A stretch of DNA of 64,000 bases from JAOUJD01 sp963841815 (GCA_963841815.1 CAWJEE010000019.1:310001-374000); one strand, 5' to 3'. Numbered from the stretch's first letter, positions 23,907 through 32,671 are shown. Notes: generated from the letters alone by a model not told the origin. Program-made: numbers and translations.

Positions 23907-24455
23907 ATGCGCATCAAGAGCATCGTTACCGAGAGCCAGCAGATCCAGCGCGCGATCGCGCTGATCAAGCTCGGCGCTCGCCTGCAAGTCCTGGAGTCCG
24001 AGACCGACCTGTCGTACGAGCGCCTGCTGCGCCTGTACAAGGAAGTCCAGGGCGAGTCGCCGGCGCGCGGCATGCTGCCGTTCTCAACCGACTGGTTCAT
24101 GACCTGGCAGCCAAACATCCACTCGTCGCTGTTCCTGAACATGTACGAGTACCTCGACAAGACGAGCGAGCTCGAGGAGATCGACGCGATCATCAAGGCG
24201 TACGAGCTGTATCTCGAGCAGATCCGCGCGCAGGGCCTCGAGCCGCTGCTGTCGGTGACGCGCGCGTGGCGCCTGGTGAAGTTCGTCGACGCCGGCATGG
24301 TCACCCTGACGCCGTGCTGCAAGTGCGGCGGCAAGTTCGTCACGCACACCTTCGAACTGACCAAGAACTACGTCTGCGGCCTCTGTGAGCCTCCGGCGCG
24401 TGCCGGCAAGGGCAAGGCGCAGATCCAGACCAGCGCCCCGGCCACGATTCAATAG
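23907..24455 (+). CDS. flhC: Flagellar master regulator subunit FlhC
   Basis: Zinc-binding partner of FlhD. The 182-residue protein contains the conserved QRAIALIKLGARLQVLESET and YERLLRLYKEVQGESPARGMLP segments, STDWFMTWQPNIHSSLF, and the four zinc-ligand cysteines in TPCCKCGGKF and YVCGLC. A Lys/Gln/Ala-rich tail follows. It forms an operon with flhD and is followed by a strong terminator. Confidence 0.96.
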   Translation: MRIKSIVTESQQIQRAIALIKLGARLQVLESETDLSYERLLRLYKEVQGESPARGMLPFSTDWFMTWQPNIHSSLFLNMYEYLDKTSELEEIDAIIKAYELYLEQIRAQGLEPLLSVTRAWRLVKFVDAGMVTLTPCCKCGGKFVTHTFELTKNYVCGLCEPPARAGKGKAQIQTSAPATIQ

Positions 24456-24543
24456 TTCTCACCGCGGCGGGTTCGCCCGCCGCCACCGGTGATCGCCGCG
24501 TTCACCGGTGCCGAGTCAGCGGCATTCCTTTCCTCCGCATTTG

Positions 24544-24571
24544 GGCCCGGCGCTGCCGGGCCATTTTTTTT
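24544..24571 (+). terminator. flhDC terminator
   Basis: GGCCCGGC-GCT-GCCGGGCC followed by ATTTTTTTT, about 90 bp after the flhC stop. This is a textbook intrinsic terminator on the plus strand. Confidence 0.93.
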
Positions 24572-24945
24572 GTGCGCGTCGCTCGTGTACGCGATCCCCG
24601 ACGAAGTCGGGGATCGCACGTGCACTCGCTCCGACTGGTTGGACAGGCGGGCTCCGGAGCGGCCGCGCGCCCGCCTGTTCCACAAAGGCACGACACCCCT
24701 CCCCGGCGGCGCTGTGCCGATCGGGCACGTCGGCGCCTCCCTCCCCGCCAGGCGGGGAGGGAGAGGGTGGGGTGCGGTAACCCCTCCCGCTCGGCGGGAG
24801 GGCTGGGTGGGTGTCGTTGAATTTGAAGATCGATCAATCGCCCGGCCGCCCGAAGATTGATCGACTGACCCAAGCGCGCACGCAGTGCGCGTGCCGCCGA
24901 GGGTGCACGTGCGACGGCGAAGCCGTCGCGTACACCCGAGGCGCC
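24572..24945. repeat. Palindrome-rich intergenic array
   Basis: This 374-bp stretch has no gene but a row of hairpins: a 12-bp perfect stem at 24591-24617 (GCGATCCCCGAC, GAA loop), a stem built on GGACAGGCGGGC at 24641-24681, a 13-bp perfect stem at 24737-24763 (CTCCCTCCCCGCC), another at 24783-24802, an AT-rich inverted repeat at 24828-24865 (GATCGATCAATC), and shorter ones at 24877-24897 and 24910-24928. The layout is REP/BIME-like. Confidence 0.75.
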
Positions 24946-25725
24946 TCAGCCCGCGTAAAGCGGGACTTCGAGTTCGTGGACGATCGTTCTCTGGACGTAC
25001 GCCTGCAACGCCAGCCGCTCGGACAGCGCCAGGGAGGAGAAGGCCACGCCCATGAACGGTGCATCGCTCTCGTCCGGCTTCCGCACTGCCCGCGCACGGG
25101 CCTCGACGAGAACTTCGTCGTCCACGATCGAGAGACGGAAGACGACGCGCACCTCGTCCTGGAAGAAGTCGAGGCGCTCGTTCAGCCGGATCGCGGCGCC
25201 GGCAGTCGACAGGTCGACGATCAGGCCCTTGGTGAAACGACCGCTGGTCTGCGTGCCCGGATAGACCATGCACGGCAGATCGGCCTTCACCCGCGGGGCG
25301 GCACGAAGGTCGCGATTCCGCACATGCCGCTCCAGCGGCCACGCGAAGTGCAGATGCGGATACGGCTCGTCGCTCTGCTTCAGCAGCAGCGCCGAGAATT
25401 CGTAGATCGAGTCGCCAGAGAAGCTGCGAAAACGGTACAGCGCGCCGCGGGCCGGGCGCAGTCCACGGCCCGGATCGGGTGCGGTCACGATGATCCCGTT
25501 CCCCTCGTGCACGCCGATCAGCTTGACCGTCGCGGCGTCGGCGAGGGACGTGCCGTCCTCCCACATTTTCAGGACGCGCCACGTGGCGACCTCGCGCAAG
25601 GGCGAGCGACGCGTTGAAGAGGCGGCCGAAGCCGCCTGGAAGGCCTCATGTGGCGCCACCGTCACGGAGAAGCCGGCGGTTCCCAGGTCGGGCAGTTCGA
25701 CCCATGCCGATTCGCTGATGTCCAT
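24946..25725 (-). CDS. PilZ-domain protein, YcgR-like
   Basis: A 259-residue protein with an N-terminal YcgR-like beta-barrel region (about 60-150; LIGVHEGNGIIVTAPDPGRG, YRFRSFSGDSIYEF) and a C-terminal PilZ domain with RAAPR (R-x-x-x-R) and DLSTAGAAI (D-x-S-x-x-G), the two c-di-GMP-binding motifs. It is the second such protein in the locus and probably a separate c-di-GMP effector on the motor. ATG 25725 (MDISESAWVE) is chosen; a longer in-frame extension upstream is unlike the family. No signal peptide is present. Confidence 0.85.
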   Translation of the reverse strand: MDISESAWVELPDLGTAGFSVTVAPHEAFQAASAASSTRRSPLREVATWRVLKMWEDGTSLADAATVKLIGVHEGNGIIVTAPDPGRGLRPARGALYRFRSFSGDSIYEFSALLLKQSDEPYPHLHFAWPLERHVRNRDLRAAPRVKADLPCMVYPGTQTSGRFTKGLIVDLSTAGAAIRLNERLDFFQDEVRVVFRLSIVDDEVLVEARARAVRKPDESDAPFMGVAFSSLALSERLALQAYVQRTIVHELEVPLYAG

Positions 25726-26018
25726 CGTGTTCTCGTCGTCGCTCGGTGTCGCTGCGCGTGCGCACATTTGATCGCCCCGAGTTTGCGATGTCGGCCCGCA
25801 TGACGGAGCGCCGAGAACCGCCCTCGTCTGCCGCCAATTCGAAAGCTTGCAGTTGTCCCGCCCGGGAGTTGCCCGCCGTCGGCCGAACCCGCCGAAGGTC
25901 GGCCGGGCCCTCAAGTTGGCCGCGAAACAAGCCGACACCCGGGGCGTGGAGCGGGCGCAGGAGCGTTGTCCAGTTCCCCGCCGAGCAACGGCCCTGCCCC
26001 TCCCTCCACCCCACTCGC

Positions 26019-26459
26019 ATGCGCAACAGCCACCTCCGCTTCCTCATCGTCGACGACTTCGGCACCGCGCGAAGGATCATCGGCAAGCTCCTGCGCGAGA
26101 TCGGCTTCACCGAAGCGGACGAGGCCGTCGACGGACAAGCCGCGCTCGACATGCTCCTCAACGCCCGCTACGACTGCGTCGTCGCGGATGTCGACATGCC
26201 AAGGCTCAACGGCTTCGACCTCGTCGCGGCGATGCGACAGCGACCGGCCCTGCAGATGATTCCCGTGCTCCTGGTCACGCGCGAACCGAGCAAGGAAGAG
26301 GTGGTGCGCGCCTCGCAGGTCCGGGCCAACGGCTATGTGGCTCATCCACTGACCCGCGCGGTCCTGGAGGACCGGGTCCGATCCATCCTGGGCCTGCCAG
26401 CGTGGACAGTGCCGCGCCGCCCGGGCTTCGCCGCCTTTGCCCCGGGCGCGAGGCGGTGA
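26019..26459 (+). CDS. CheY-like single-domain receiver lacking the switch lysine
   Basis: A 146-residue receiver protein. The fold motifs are CheY-like: acidic pair in FLIVDDFGTARRI, phospho-acceptor Asp in VVADVDMPRLNGFDLV and Thr in PVLLVTREPS. Where CheY has GYIVKPF, this protein has GYVAHPLT, so the invariant lysine is replaced by histidine. A Pro/Ala-rich tail follows. Its likely context is chemotaxis or motor control beside flhDC. Altered switch residues suggest a phosphate sink, a constitutive form or different activation chemistry. Confidence 0.88.
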   Translation: MRNSHLRFLIVDDFGTARRIIGKLLREIGFTEADEAVDGQAALDMLLNARYDCVVADVDMPRLNGFDLVAAMRQRPALQMIPVLLVTREPSKEEVVRASQVRANGYVAHPLTRAVLEDRVRSILGLPAWTVPRRPGFAAFAPGARR

Positions 26460-26568
26460 TCCCGCTCACACAACGCTGACTCTGGAGGCCGGCCTTGGCC
26501 GGCGCCGGGTCGCGCGGGCGCATTGGTGGCTATGCTCCCCGGCATCCTTGCCGCTCTGGAGTAGAACG

Positions 26569-27126
26569 ATGTCGCAATCGCTCGCAGGCAGCGCTCCCGC
26601 CTCGCTCAGGCGTGCGGAGCCGCTGGCGTACTGGAACCCGTACCTCGTCGGCGTGCTGCTCGGGCTGGTGCTGCTGGCAACGTACCTGCTCACCGGCCGG
26701 GGTCTCGGCGCCACCGCGGCCTTTTCGTCGGTGGCCGCGTGGCTGACGAGCCTCTTCGCGTCGGCCGACCACGTGACCGCCAACGCGGTCCATTCGCGCT
26801 ACTGGAATGACGGAGCGCCGCTCGCCTCGTGGACCGTGTTCCTGATCGGCGGCGCGCTGATCGGCGCCTGGATCTCGGGCGTGCAGGGCCGCCGGTTCCA
26901 GTGGTCGGTGGAGCGCGGCCCGCGCGTGACCGACAACCAGCGCTTGATGCTCGCCTTCGCGGGTGGCTTTCTCGCTGCGTACGGCGCCAAGATCGCCAAG
27001 GGTTGCACCAGCGGCCAGGCACTGACCGGCGGCGCGATCCTCAACGTCGGCAGCCTCGTCTTCATGGTTTCCGTTTTCGGGGCGGCCTACGCGCTCGCCT
27101 GGTTCGTCCGGAAGGAGTGGATCTGA
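26569..27126 (+). CDS. YeeE/YedE family transporter, first half
   Basis: A 185-residue inner-membrane protein with about five helices, homologous to one half of the YeeE/YedE (TsuA-like) proteins that import thiosulfate or related sulfur compounds. The conserved cysteine motif AKGCTSGQALTG (about residues 142-153) is the expected transport-path cysteine. GGAG precedes ATG 26569. Its stop overlaps the start of the second half by one base (TGATG), so the two are coupled and probably assemble as a heterodimer. Confidence 0.88.
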   Translation: MSQSLAGSAPASLRRAEPLAYWNPYLVGVLLGLVLLATYLLTGRGLGATAAFSSVAAWLTSLFASADHVTANAVHSRYWNDGAPLASWTVFLIGGALIGAWISGVQGRRFQWSVERGPRVTDNQRLMLAFAGGFLAAYGAKIAKGCTSGQALTGGAILNVGSLVFMVSVFGAAYALAWFVRKEWI

Positions 27127-27725
27127 TGTTCCCTCTCGTCTCCCACGTTGAGTGGTCCGTCGCGACGGACCTCGCCATCGCGCTGGTCCTCGGCCTCGGG
27201 TTCGGCTTCTGCCTCGAGCGCGCCGGTTTCGGCAGCGCGCGCAAGCTGACCGCGGTGTTCTACCTCTTCGACATGGCAGTCGTGAAAGTGATGTTCACTG
27301 CGATCGTGACGTGCATGACCGGAATCGCGCTGCTGTCTGCGATCGGCGCTGTCGACATCTCGGAGTTCTACGTCGAGCCAACTGCCCTTTCGGCCCAGAT
27401 TCTCGGCGGCCTGCTGTTCGGCGCCGGCTTCATGGTCGGTGGCTACTGCCCCGGCACTTCGATGGCCGCCATTGCCACGGGACGCAAGGACGGGTTCGCG
27501 TTCGCGTTCGGCATGCTGGCCGGGGTCTGGGCGTTCGCCGAGTTCACCCCGGGACTCGAGGCCTGGATCAAGTCCGTGAGCCAGGGCGAAATGCTCCTGC
27601 CGGCCGTGACCGGGGTCAGCATGGTCTGGTGGGCCGCGGGCTTCATCCTTTTCCTGCTGGCCGCCGGCCGCGGAATGGCCTGGCTGGAAACCCGTTTCGC
27701 CGACTGGAAGCCGCGCTTCTCGTAG
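27126..27725 (+). CDS. YeeE/YedE family transporter, second half
   Basis: A 199-residue membrane protein paired with the preceding gene. It contains FCLERAGFGSARKL (about residues 28-41) and MVGGYCPGTSMAAIATGRKDG (about 102-122), the cysteine-containing signatures of the YeeE/YedE family. Split two-gene forms are common in Proteobacteria, in contrast to the fused E. coli protein. The substrate is inferred to be a sulfur species; no neighbouring sulfur oxidation gene confirms it. Confidence 0.88.
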   Translation: MFPLVSHVEWSVATDLAIALVLGLGFGFCLERAGFGSARKLTAVFYLFDMAVVKVMFTAIVTCMTGIALLSAIGAVDISEFYVEPTALSAQILGGLLFGAGFMVGGYCPGTSMAAIATGRKDGFAFAFGMLAGVWAFAEFTPGLEAWIKSVSQGEMLLPAVTGVSMVWWAAGFILFLLAAGRGMAWLETRFADWKPRFS

Positions 27726-27847
27726 GCGTCAACCGCCGGCCAGCCCGGCGCGTTTTGCCTGTCCGGCCGCTTGCATGCGGCCGGAAGGCACATACAATCC
27801 CGCCCCTTGCAGTACCCCACAAGACCCACCCCTCAGGGAGAACTTGA

Positions 27848-28069
27848 ATGAAGAAGCTGCTGTCGATCCTGTTCGCTGGCCTGTTCGCCGTTGCCAGCAC
27901 CGCCGCGCTCGCCCAGGACAAGAAGGCCGAGCCGAAGAAGGAAGAAGGCAAGCCGGCCGCTGCTGCGACCACCGCCGCCCCGGCGAAGAAGGAAGAGGCC
28001 AAGCCGGCCGCCGCAGCCCCGGCGAAGAAGGAAGAGCCCAAGAAGAAAGAGAAGAAAGGCGGCTGCTGA
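27848..28069 (+). CDS. Small exported Lys/Ala/Pro-rich protein
   Basis: A 73-residue protein: signal peptide MKKLLSILFAGLFAVASTA with AxA cleavage near LAQ (about residue 22), then low-complexity repeats of PAKKEE/AKPAAAA spacing and a terminal KKGGC. The mature part is strongly basic and disordered, and ends in a single cysteine. A hairpin terminator follows. Function unknown; such proteins occur widely in Betaproteobacteria and may bind anionic surfaces. GGGAG stands before the ATG. Confidence 0.75.
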   Translation: MKKLLSILFAGLFAVASTAALAQDKKAEPKKEEGKPAAAATTAAPAKKEEAKPAAAAPAKKEEPKKKEKKGGC

Positions 28070-28100
28070 TCACCGCTGCGCTTCAAGCGCCCAATGCAAA

Positions 28101-28130
28101 ACGGCCACCTCGCGGTGGCCGTTTCTTCTT
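28101..28130 (+). terminator. Terminator between convergent genes
   Basis: ACGGCCACC-TCGC-GGTGGCCGT followed by TTCTTCTT on the plus strand. It ends the small exported protein gene and may also serve the minus-strand porin gene ending at 28144. Confidence 0.85.
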
Positions 28131-28143
28131 GCGTCGACCGAGC

Positions 28144-29406
28144 CTAGTACTTCATGCTCCAGGCGATGCCGAGGAAGTTCTGCGACATCCAGATCTTCTC
28201 GTTGCCGCCGAAGGCGAGCGACGATCCGGTGACGTCGTTTTCGAACGCGTGGCCGTACGCCATCGAGATTTCGGATGTCGGGTTGACCGCGTAGGAGAAC
28301 CCGATCGTCACGTGGTCCTTCACGACCCCCGGTGCGAGAATATTGAACGTCACGTCGCGGCTCTGGATCGGGTTGTCCGAGCGGTTGTAGCCGGCACGCA
28401 CGGTCCACGCCGGATCGATGCGGTACTGCACACCGATGCGATAGACATTGACGTCCTGCCAGCCGAAGCCCGGGCCGTTGTCGGCGCCTAGCGGTATCCC
28501 TTGAAGAATGTTCGTGCTCGGATTGCTCACCGACTTCGAGTCGCTGTAGTTGATCCGCTCGTAGTCGAAGGCGACCAGCCACGTGTCGTCCGGCTGCCAC
28601 GCCACGCCCAGGCCGTAGTGCGACGGAATGTCGAAGCCGCCCTGCTCGGCGAACAGGCCCTTGTACGAGTCGAACGCGCCCATCGACATCTTCGACGTGT
28701 ACATCGCGCCGACGCGGAACGCATCGAACTTGCCTTGATATCCGATGCGGAAGCCCCAGCCGGTCGAACTGTCGGAGTCCCTGTTGGTCAGGTCGCCGGG
28801 AGACGAACTGAACATGCTGAACGCCTGCAGGCCCTTGGCCTCGAACGACTGGTAGGCGAACAGCGGGCTCACGCCGATCGACTGCTGCGGCGCGAACTGC
28901 CACGCGAAGGTCGGCGCGACGATCAGCTGCGACAGGTTGACCCCGAGCCGACCCTGGCCGCACAGCAGGTTCGCCGGGCCCTGGCCACAGTTGATCTCTC
29001 CGCCCGCGTAATCCGTGTTCATTCCGCCGTTGCCGTAGATGGTCAGGCCCAGCGCCATGTCGGGTCGCAGCATCCAGTTGACCGCGACCTCGGGGATGTA
29101 GAAGTTCTTCGAGTCGCTGGTGGAACTGCCGTTCAGCGACGGCATGGAGCCGGTTCGTTCCGCGCCGCGGTCCGGGCTGAACCAGTAGATGCCGAGGTCG
29201 AGCCGGTTGCCGACGAACGCCATGCTCGCCGGGTTGTTCGCGCCGCCAAAGCCGTCGATTGCCGTTGCGATCGACGCCCCGCCCATGCCGCGCGCCTTCA
29301 TGCCGTAGCCCTCGGCGAAGTAGCCGTCGGTGGCGAATGCACCCGTTGATGTGAAAGCCAGCGCGAGTGCGATGGCGATCGGCTTCAGTGCCGTTGTGGT
29401 GCGCAT
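28144..29406 (-). CDS. FadL/OmpP1-family outer membrane transport protein
   Basis: A 420-residue outer-membrane beta-barrel that imports long-chain fatty acids or other hydrophobic compounds. It has a signal peptide (cleavage after GAFA), then the FadL-type N-terminal hatch motif YGMKARGMGGASIA with NNPASMAF, many amphipathic strands, and a C-terminal aromatic end (WSMKY). AAGGGG precedes ATG 29406. A substrate among fatty acids would fit the beta-oxidation operon further along, though it is 27 kb away. Confidence 0.9.
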   Translation of the reverse strand: MRTTTALKPIAIALALAFTSTGAFATDGYFAEGYGMKARGMGGASIATAIDGFGGANNPASMAFVGNRLDLGIYWFSPDRGAERTGSMPSLNGSSTSDSKNFYIPEVAVNWMLRPDMALGLTIYGNGGMNTDYAGGEINCGQGPANLLCGQGRLGVNLSQLIVAPTFAWQFAPQQSIGVSPLFAYQSFEAKGLQAFSMFSSSPGDLTNRDSDSSTGWGFRIGYQGKFDAFRVGAMYTSKMSMGAFDSYKGLFAEQGGFDIPSHYGLGVAWQPDDTWLVAFDYERINYSDSKSVSNPSTNILQGIPLGADNGPGFGWQDVNVYRIGVQYRIDPAWTVRAGYNRSDNPIQSRDVTFNILAPGVVKDHVTIGFSYAVNPTSEISMAYGHAFENDVTGSSLAFGGNEKIWMSQNFLGIAWSMKY

Positions 29407-29570
29407 ACCCTTCCCCTTTGATCTCGTCGTTGTTCGTTGTTCGGCGAGCGGATACTGCCGAGACTTCCCCCTTTTAGGCGGACGGGGCCGGCGCGATTTG
29501 CGGGCTCGCAACACCCTCGCCGAGCCACGGTGACCCGAGTCACACAAGCCCGCCGGCTGTGGCACGCCCG

Positions 29571-30598
29571 TTACGCGTGCCCGAGCACGGGGTGCGGTCG
29601 ATAGGCGTTTTCGAGCGCCTCGACCTCGTCGGCCGACAGCGCGAGTCCGGCCGCGCTGACCGCTTCCTCCAGTTGCCACACCTTGCTTGCGCCGACGATC
29701 GGCGCGGTCACGCCAGGCCGGCCCAGCAGCCACGCATATGCGACGCGCGCCATCGACTCGCCACGCGCCTCCGCGACTTTCTTCAGTGCGTCGACGACCG
29801 CGAAGTCGCTGTCCTGGTAGTAGAAGCGCTGCGCGATCTCGTCGGTCTGCGCGCGTGACGTCGCTCCGGCGCTCTTGTCGTCGCGCCCGCGGTTGCCTGC
29901 GAGGAACCCGCGCGCGAGCGGACTCCACGGCAGCAGCCCCACGCCCTGGTCGAGACAGACCGGAATCATCTCCCGCTCCTCTTCCCGGTACAGCAGGTTG
30001 TAGTGGTTCTGCATCGACACGAACGGCGTCCATCCGTGTTCACGCGCAGCCTGCTGCATCTTCGCGAACTGCCACGCCCACATGCTCGACGCGCCGATGT
30101 AGCGGACCTTGCCCGCCTTCACGACGTCGTGCAGCGCTTCCATCGTCTCCTCGATCGGCGTCTCCGGGTCGAACCGGTGGATCTGGTACAGGTCGATCCA
30201 GTCGAACCCGAGGCGCTCCAGGCTGGCGTCGACGGCCGCGAAGATGTGCTTGCGGGACAGGCCCTGCCTGTTCGGTCGCGGGGTCGGTTTCGGGCCGGGC
30301 GAGTTCTGGCCCTTGAACCCCATCTCGACCGGGAAGAAGAGCTTGGTGGCGACGACGACTTCGTCACGCGCGGCGAACTCGCGGACAGTCGCCCCGTGAT
30401 CTCTTCCGAAACGCCGGCCGAGTACATGTTCGCAGTGTCGAACACGTTGATGCCGAGTTCGACGGCACGCTGCACGATCGGCCGCGCCTCATCCTCGCCG
30501 AGCACCCAGGGACGCCACTGGGGCGTGCCGAAGGTCATCATGCCGAGCGCGATGCGCGAGACCTTCAACCCGCTCGCGCCGAGGTTCACGTAGTCCAT
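29571..30598 (-). pseudogene. Aldo/keto reductase with one frameshift
   Basis: NADPH-dependent aldo/keto reductase family. The first 70 codons (MDYVNLGASGLKVSRIALGM to SEEITGR) are in one frame and the rest (VREFAARDEVVVATK to the end HPVLGHA) in another. The join is near 30390, where one base appears to be missing. Restored, the protein would be about 342 residues with the active-site Tyr (DTANMYSAG), Lys (VATKLFF), and His (YQIHRFD), so nothing else looks decayed. It may be a true recent mutation or a consensus error. Confidence 0.85.
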
Positions 30599-30661
30599 TG
30601 CCGCTCCTCCAGGGAAGCGGACATTCTGCTCCGCGTCGCGACGATCGTGCCGCGACCGCTC

Positions 30662-32296
30662 CTAGGCGGTGTCGCGCTCGCCCTGTGCGGGCGCCGCGAA
30701 CCAGTGCGCCTTCGGCACGACCACCGGCGATTCGGGCTGGCTGAAGAAGTGCGGCGACATGATCTGCACGCCGTGCTCGTTGAACTCGTCCTGGATGCTC
30801 GCGTGCAGCGCGGACAGGATCGGGATCCGCTCGGACGCGTTGTCGAGGTGCACGAACAGTTCGTACTCGACGTAGAAGTCCGACAGCGCGCGCTGGTAGA
30901 CGTACGGCGCGGGATCGCGACGCACCTTCGGCGTCTTCTCCGCCGCCGCGACCAGCAGCGCGTGGACCTGGCGCCAGGGAGCGTCGTAGCCGATGGTCAC
31001 CTTGCTCGTCAGCAGCGTGCCGTGCGTGCCCGCGAGCTTGGAGTAGTTGTGGATCGGGCAGGAGACCAGAACCGAGTTCGGGATCGTGATCTCCTCGTTG
31101 CGCACGTTGACGATCTTGGTCGCCAGCGCCGCCACTTCCATGACCACGCCTTCGACGTCGTTGACGCGGACGAAGTCGCCGCGCCGCAGTGCGCGCGAAT
31201 AGACCACCACCAGGCCGCTCATCGCCTGGGTCATGAGGCCCGTCGAGCCGAGCGACAGCACCAGGCCGAGGAGAACCGACAGGCCCTTGAAGGCGTCGCT
31301 GTCCGAACCGGGGATGAACGGATACGCCACCGCGAGGCCGAGCAGCCATGCGATCACGGTCACGATGCGCCGCGTCGCCCCGGCCGTCTCCGGGTGCAGG
31401 TACGGCAGCCGCAGCCGTCCCGCGTGCACGCTGTCGAAGAAGTAGCCGAGCACGTCGATGATCGCGCGCGTCACGCCGAACACGATCAGGACCGTGATCA
31501 GGCCGGGCAGGCCGGCGACCAGCCCCCCGCCGAGCCAAGTCAGCGTGTCGATGATGAACTGGCCGAGGCGATGGCCGATCGGCTGCGTCAGCGGGAACCG
31601 CTCGAGCACGTACGTGGCCCAGGCGTAACCGAGGACAAGGAAGATCAGCCACTTGAATAGTTGCGCGAGCCGCACCAGGAAGCGGAACAGGAACTCCCTG
31701 ATCGACGCGCGCGACTGCGACGCGGCGACCGCGTCCCGCTTGCGCTCGAGCCAGCCGATGCCGCCGCGGAATGCCCGGCGAAACCCGTAGACCAGCGCCG
31801 CAAGGATCGCGGTGGCGATCGCGGCCCGCAGCAGGGCGTCGAGCACAACCGCCGGGCGGCGCGTGTCCAGCCAGACACGCCGAACATCCTCGAGGTTGGC
31901 CAGGGTCTGCTTGACCAGCGCTTCGTGCGTCTGGTGGATCGTCGGGTCGACGTCGCCCTCGAGCACGGCGAACAGCAGCCGGTCGCCCAGCAAGATCTGC
32001 GCGCCCCTGGCGTTGCCGAATTGCAGTGGCTCGGCGCGGAGCGGCGCGTCGATGACATCCCTCGGACGCACCTCGCTCAGGCGCTCCTCGGCCCGCCGAA
32101 CGCGCGCTTCCGGACCGGCGCCGAGCACCGAGGCGCGCATCGTGATCACGTCCCGGTTCAGCACGCGCAGAACGGTGGGCTGATCGACCCGGCCTGCCTT
32201 CTCTGCCGCCGCCTGTGCGGGCGCGACTCCGTAGAGCGCTGCGCCGAGCACCAGCGCCAACGCCCAGCGGACACCGTCGAGCAGCCTTCCCCTCAT
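30662..32296 (-). CDS. MscS-family mechanosensitive ion channel
   Basis: A 544-residue channel with a signal peptide, a periplasmic segment (about 30-145), several membrane helices, and an MscS core: a pore-lining helix (GLVLSLGSTGLMTQAMSGLVVV), the beta domain RRGDFVRVNDVEGVVMEVAALATKI and IPNSVLVSCPIHNYS. It would open on membrane tension and may jettison osmolytes on hypo-osmotic shock. ATG 32296 is chosen because the signal peptide begins right after it. The C-terminal tail is longer than in E. coli MscS. Confidence 0.9.
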   Translation of the reverse strand: MRGRLLDGVRWALALVLGAALYGVAPAQAAAEKAGRVDQPTVLRVLNRDVITMRASVLGAGPEARVRRAEERLSEVRPRDVIDAPLRAEPLQFGNARGAQILLGDRLLFAVLEGDVDPTIHQTHEALVKQTLANLEDVRRVWLDTRRPAVVLDALLRAAIATAILAALVYGFRRAFRGGIGWLERKRDAVAASQSRASIREFLFRFLVRLAQLFKWLIFLVLGYAWATYVLERFPLTQPIGHRLGQFIIDTLTWLGGGLVAGLPGLITVLIVFGVTRAIIDVLGYFFDSVHAGRLRLPYLHPETAGATRRIVTVIAWLLGLAVAYPFIPGSDSDAFKGLSVLLGLVLSLGSTGLMTQAMSGLVVVYSRALRRGDFVRVNDVEGVVMEVAALATKIVNVRNEEITIPNSVLVSCPIHNYSKLAGTHGTLLTSKVTIGYDAPWRQVHALLVAAAEKTPKVRRDPAPYVYQRALSDFYVEYELFVHLDNASERIPILSALHASIQDEFNEHGVQIMSPHFFSQPESPVVVPKAHWFAAPAQGERDTA

Positions 32297-32374
32297 GTCC
32301 GTCTCGGCTCGCTGTGTTGACGGCGCGGCGATTCTGTCCACGGGCGCGCCAAGGTGACCGGCTACGGCAATCCG

Positions 32375-32671
32375 TCAGCCAAGACCGAGCAGGCGCCCGA
32401 TTCGCGTCAGGTAGTCCGCTCCGATGAAAGCGTCGGTCTCGAGCTCGTCGCCCAGGCCCTGCAGCCGGCCGCGCACGCCGACGAGTCCCTGGCTGACCGC
32501 AGCCTGGGACGGCGTGTCCGAGGCCAGCGCGGCACGCAGCTGCTCGACCTCGGCCTGCAAGGTCTCCACGCTCGCGCCGCCGGTACGCGCGCGCTCGAGG
32601 TCACGTTCGAGCTGCTCCACCAACTGGGCGACTTCGTCGAGGTCGACCGGGCGGCCGTTGGGTGTGGCCAT
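32375..32671 (-). CDS. Small coiled-coil hypothetical protein
   Basis: A 98-residue acidic, helical protein (MATPNGRPVDLDEVAQLVEQ, then heptad-like LERDLERARTG and VETLQAEVEQLRAAL), ending IGRLLGLG. I do not recognise a family. There is no membrane segment or signal peptide. It lies between the MscS channel and the divergent permease gene, with no obvious partner. The coding frame is supported by codon bias and by the clean ATG at 32671. Confidence 0.6.
   Translation of the reverse strand: MATPNGRPVDLDEVAQLVEQLERDLERARTGGASVETLQAEVEQLRAALASDTPSQAAVSQGLVGVRGRLQGLGDELETDAFIGADYLTRIGRLLGLG

Noticed and set aside
24700..24810. A riboswitch in the GC-rich hairpins after flhC
   Set aside because: The region is downstream of genes on both sides (convergent 3' ends), so it does not lead any coding sequence.
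29561..29576. A sigma54-like TGGCAC-N5-TTAC element
   Set aside because: It lies at the 3' end of the aldo/keto reductase on the wrong strand for any downstream gene, and the -12 part mismatches the consensus TTGC.
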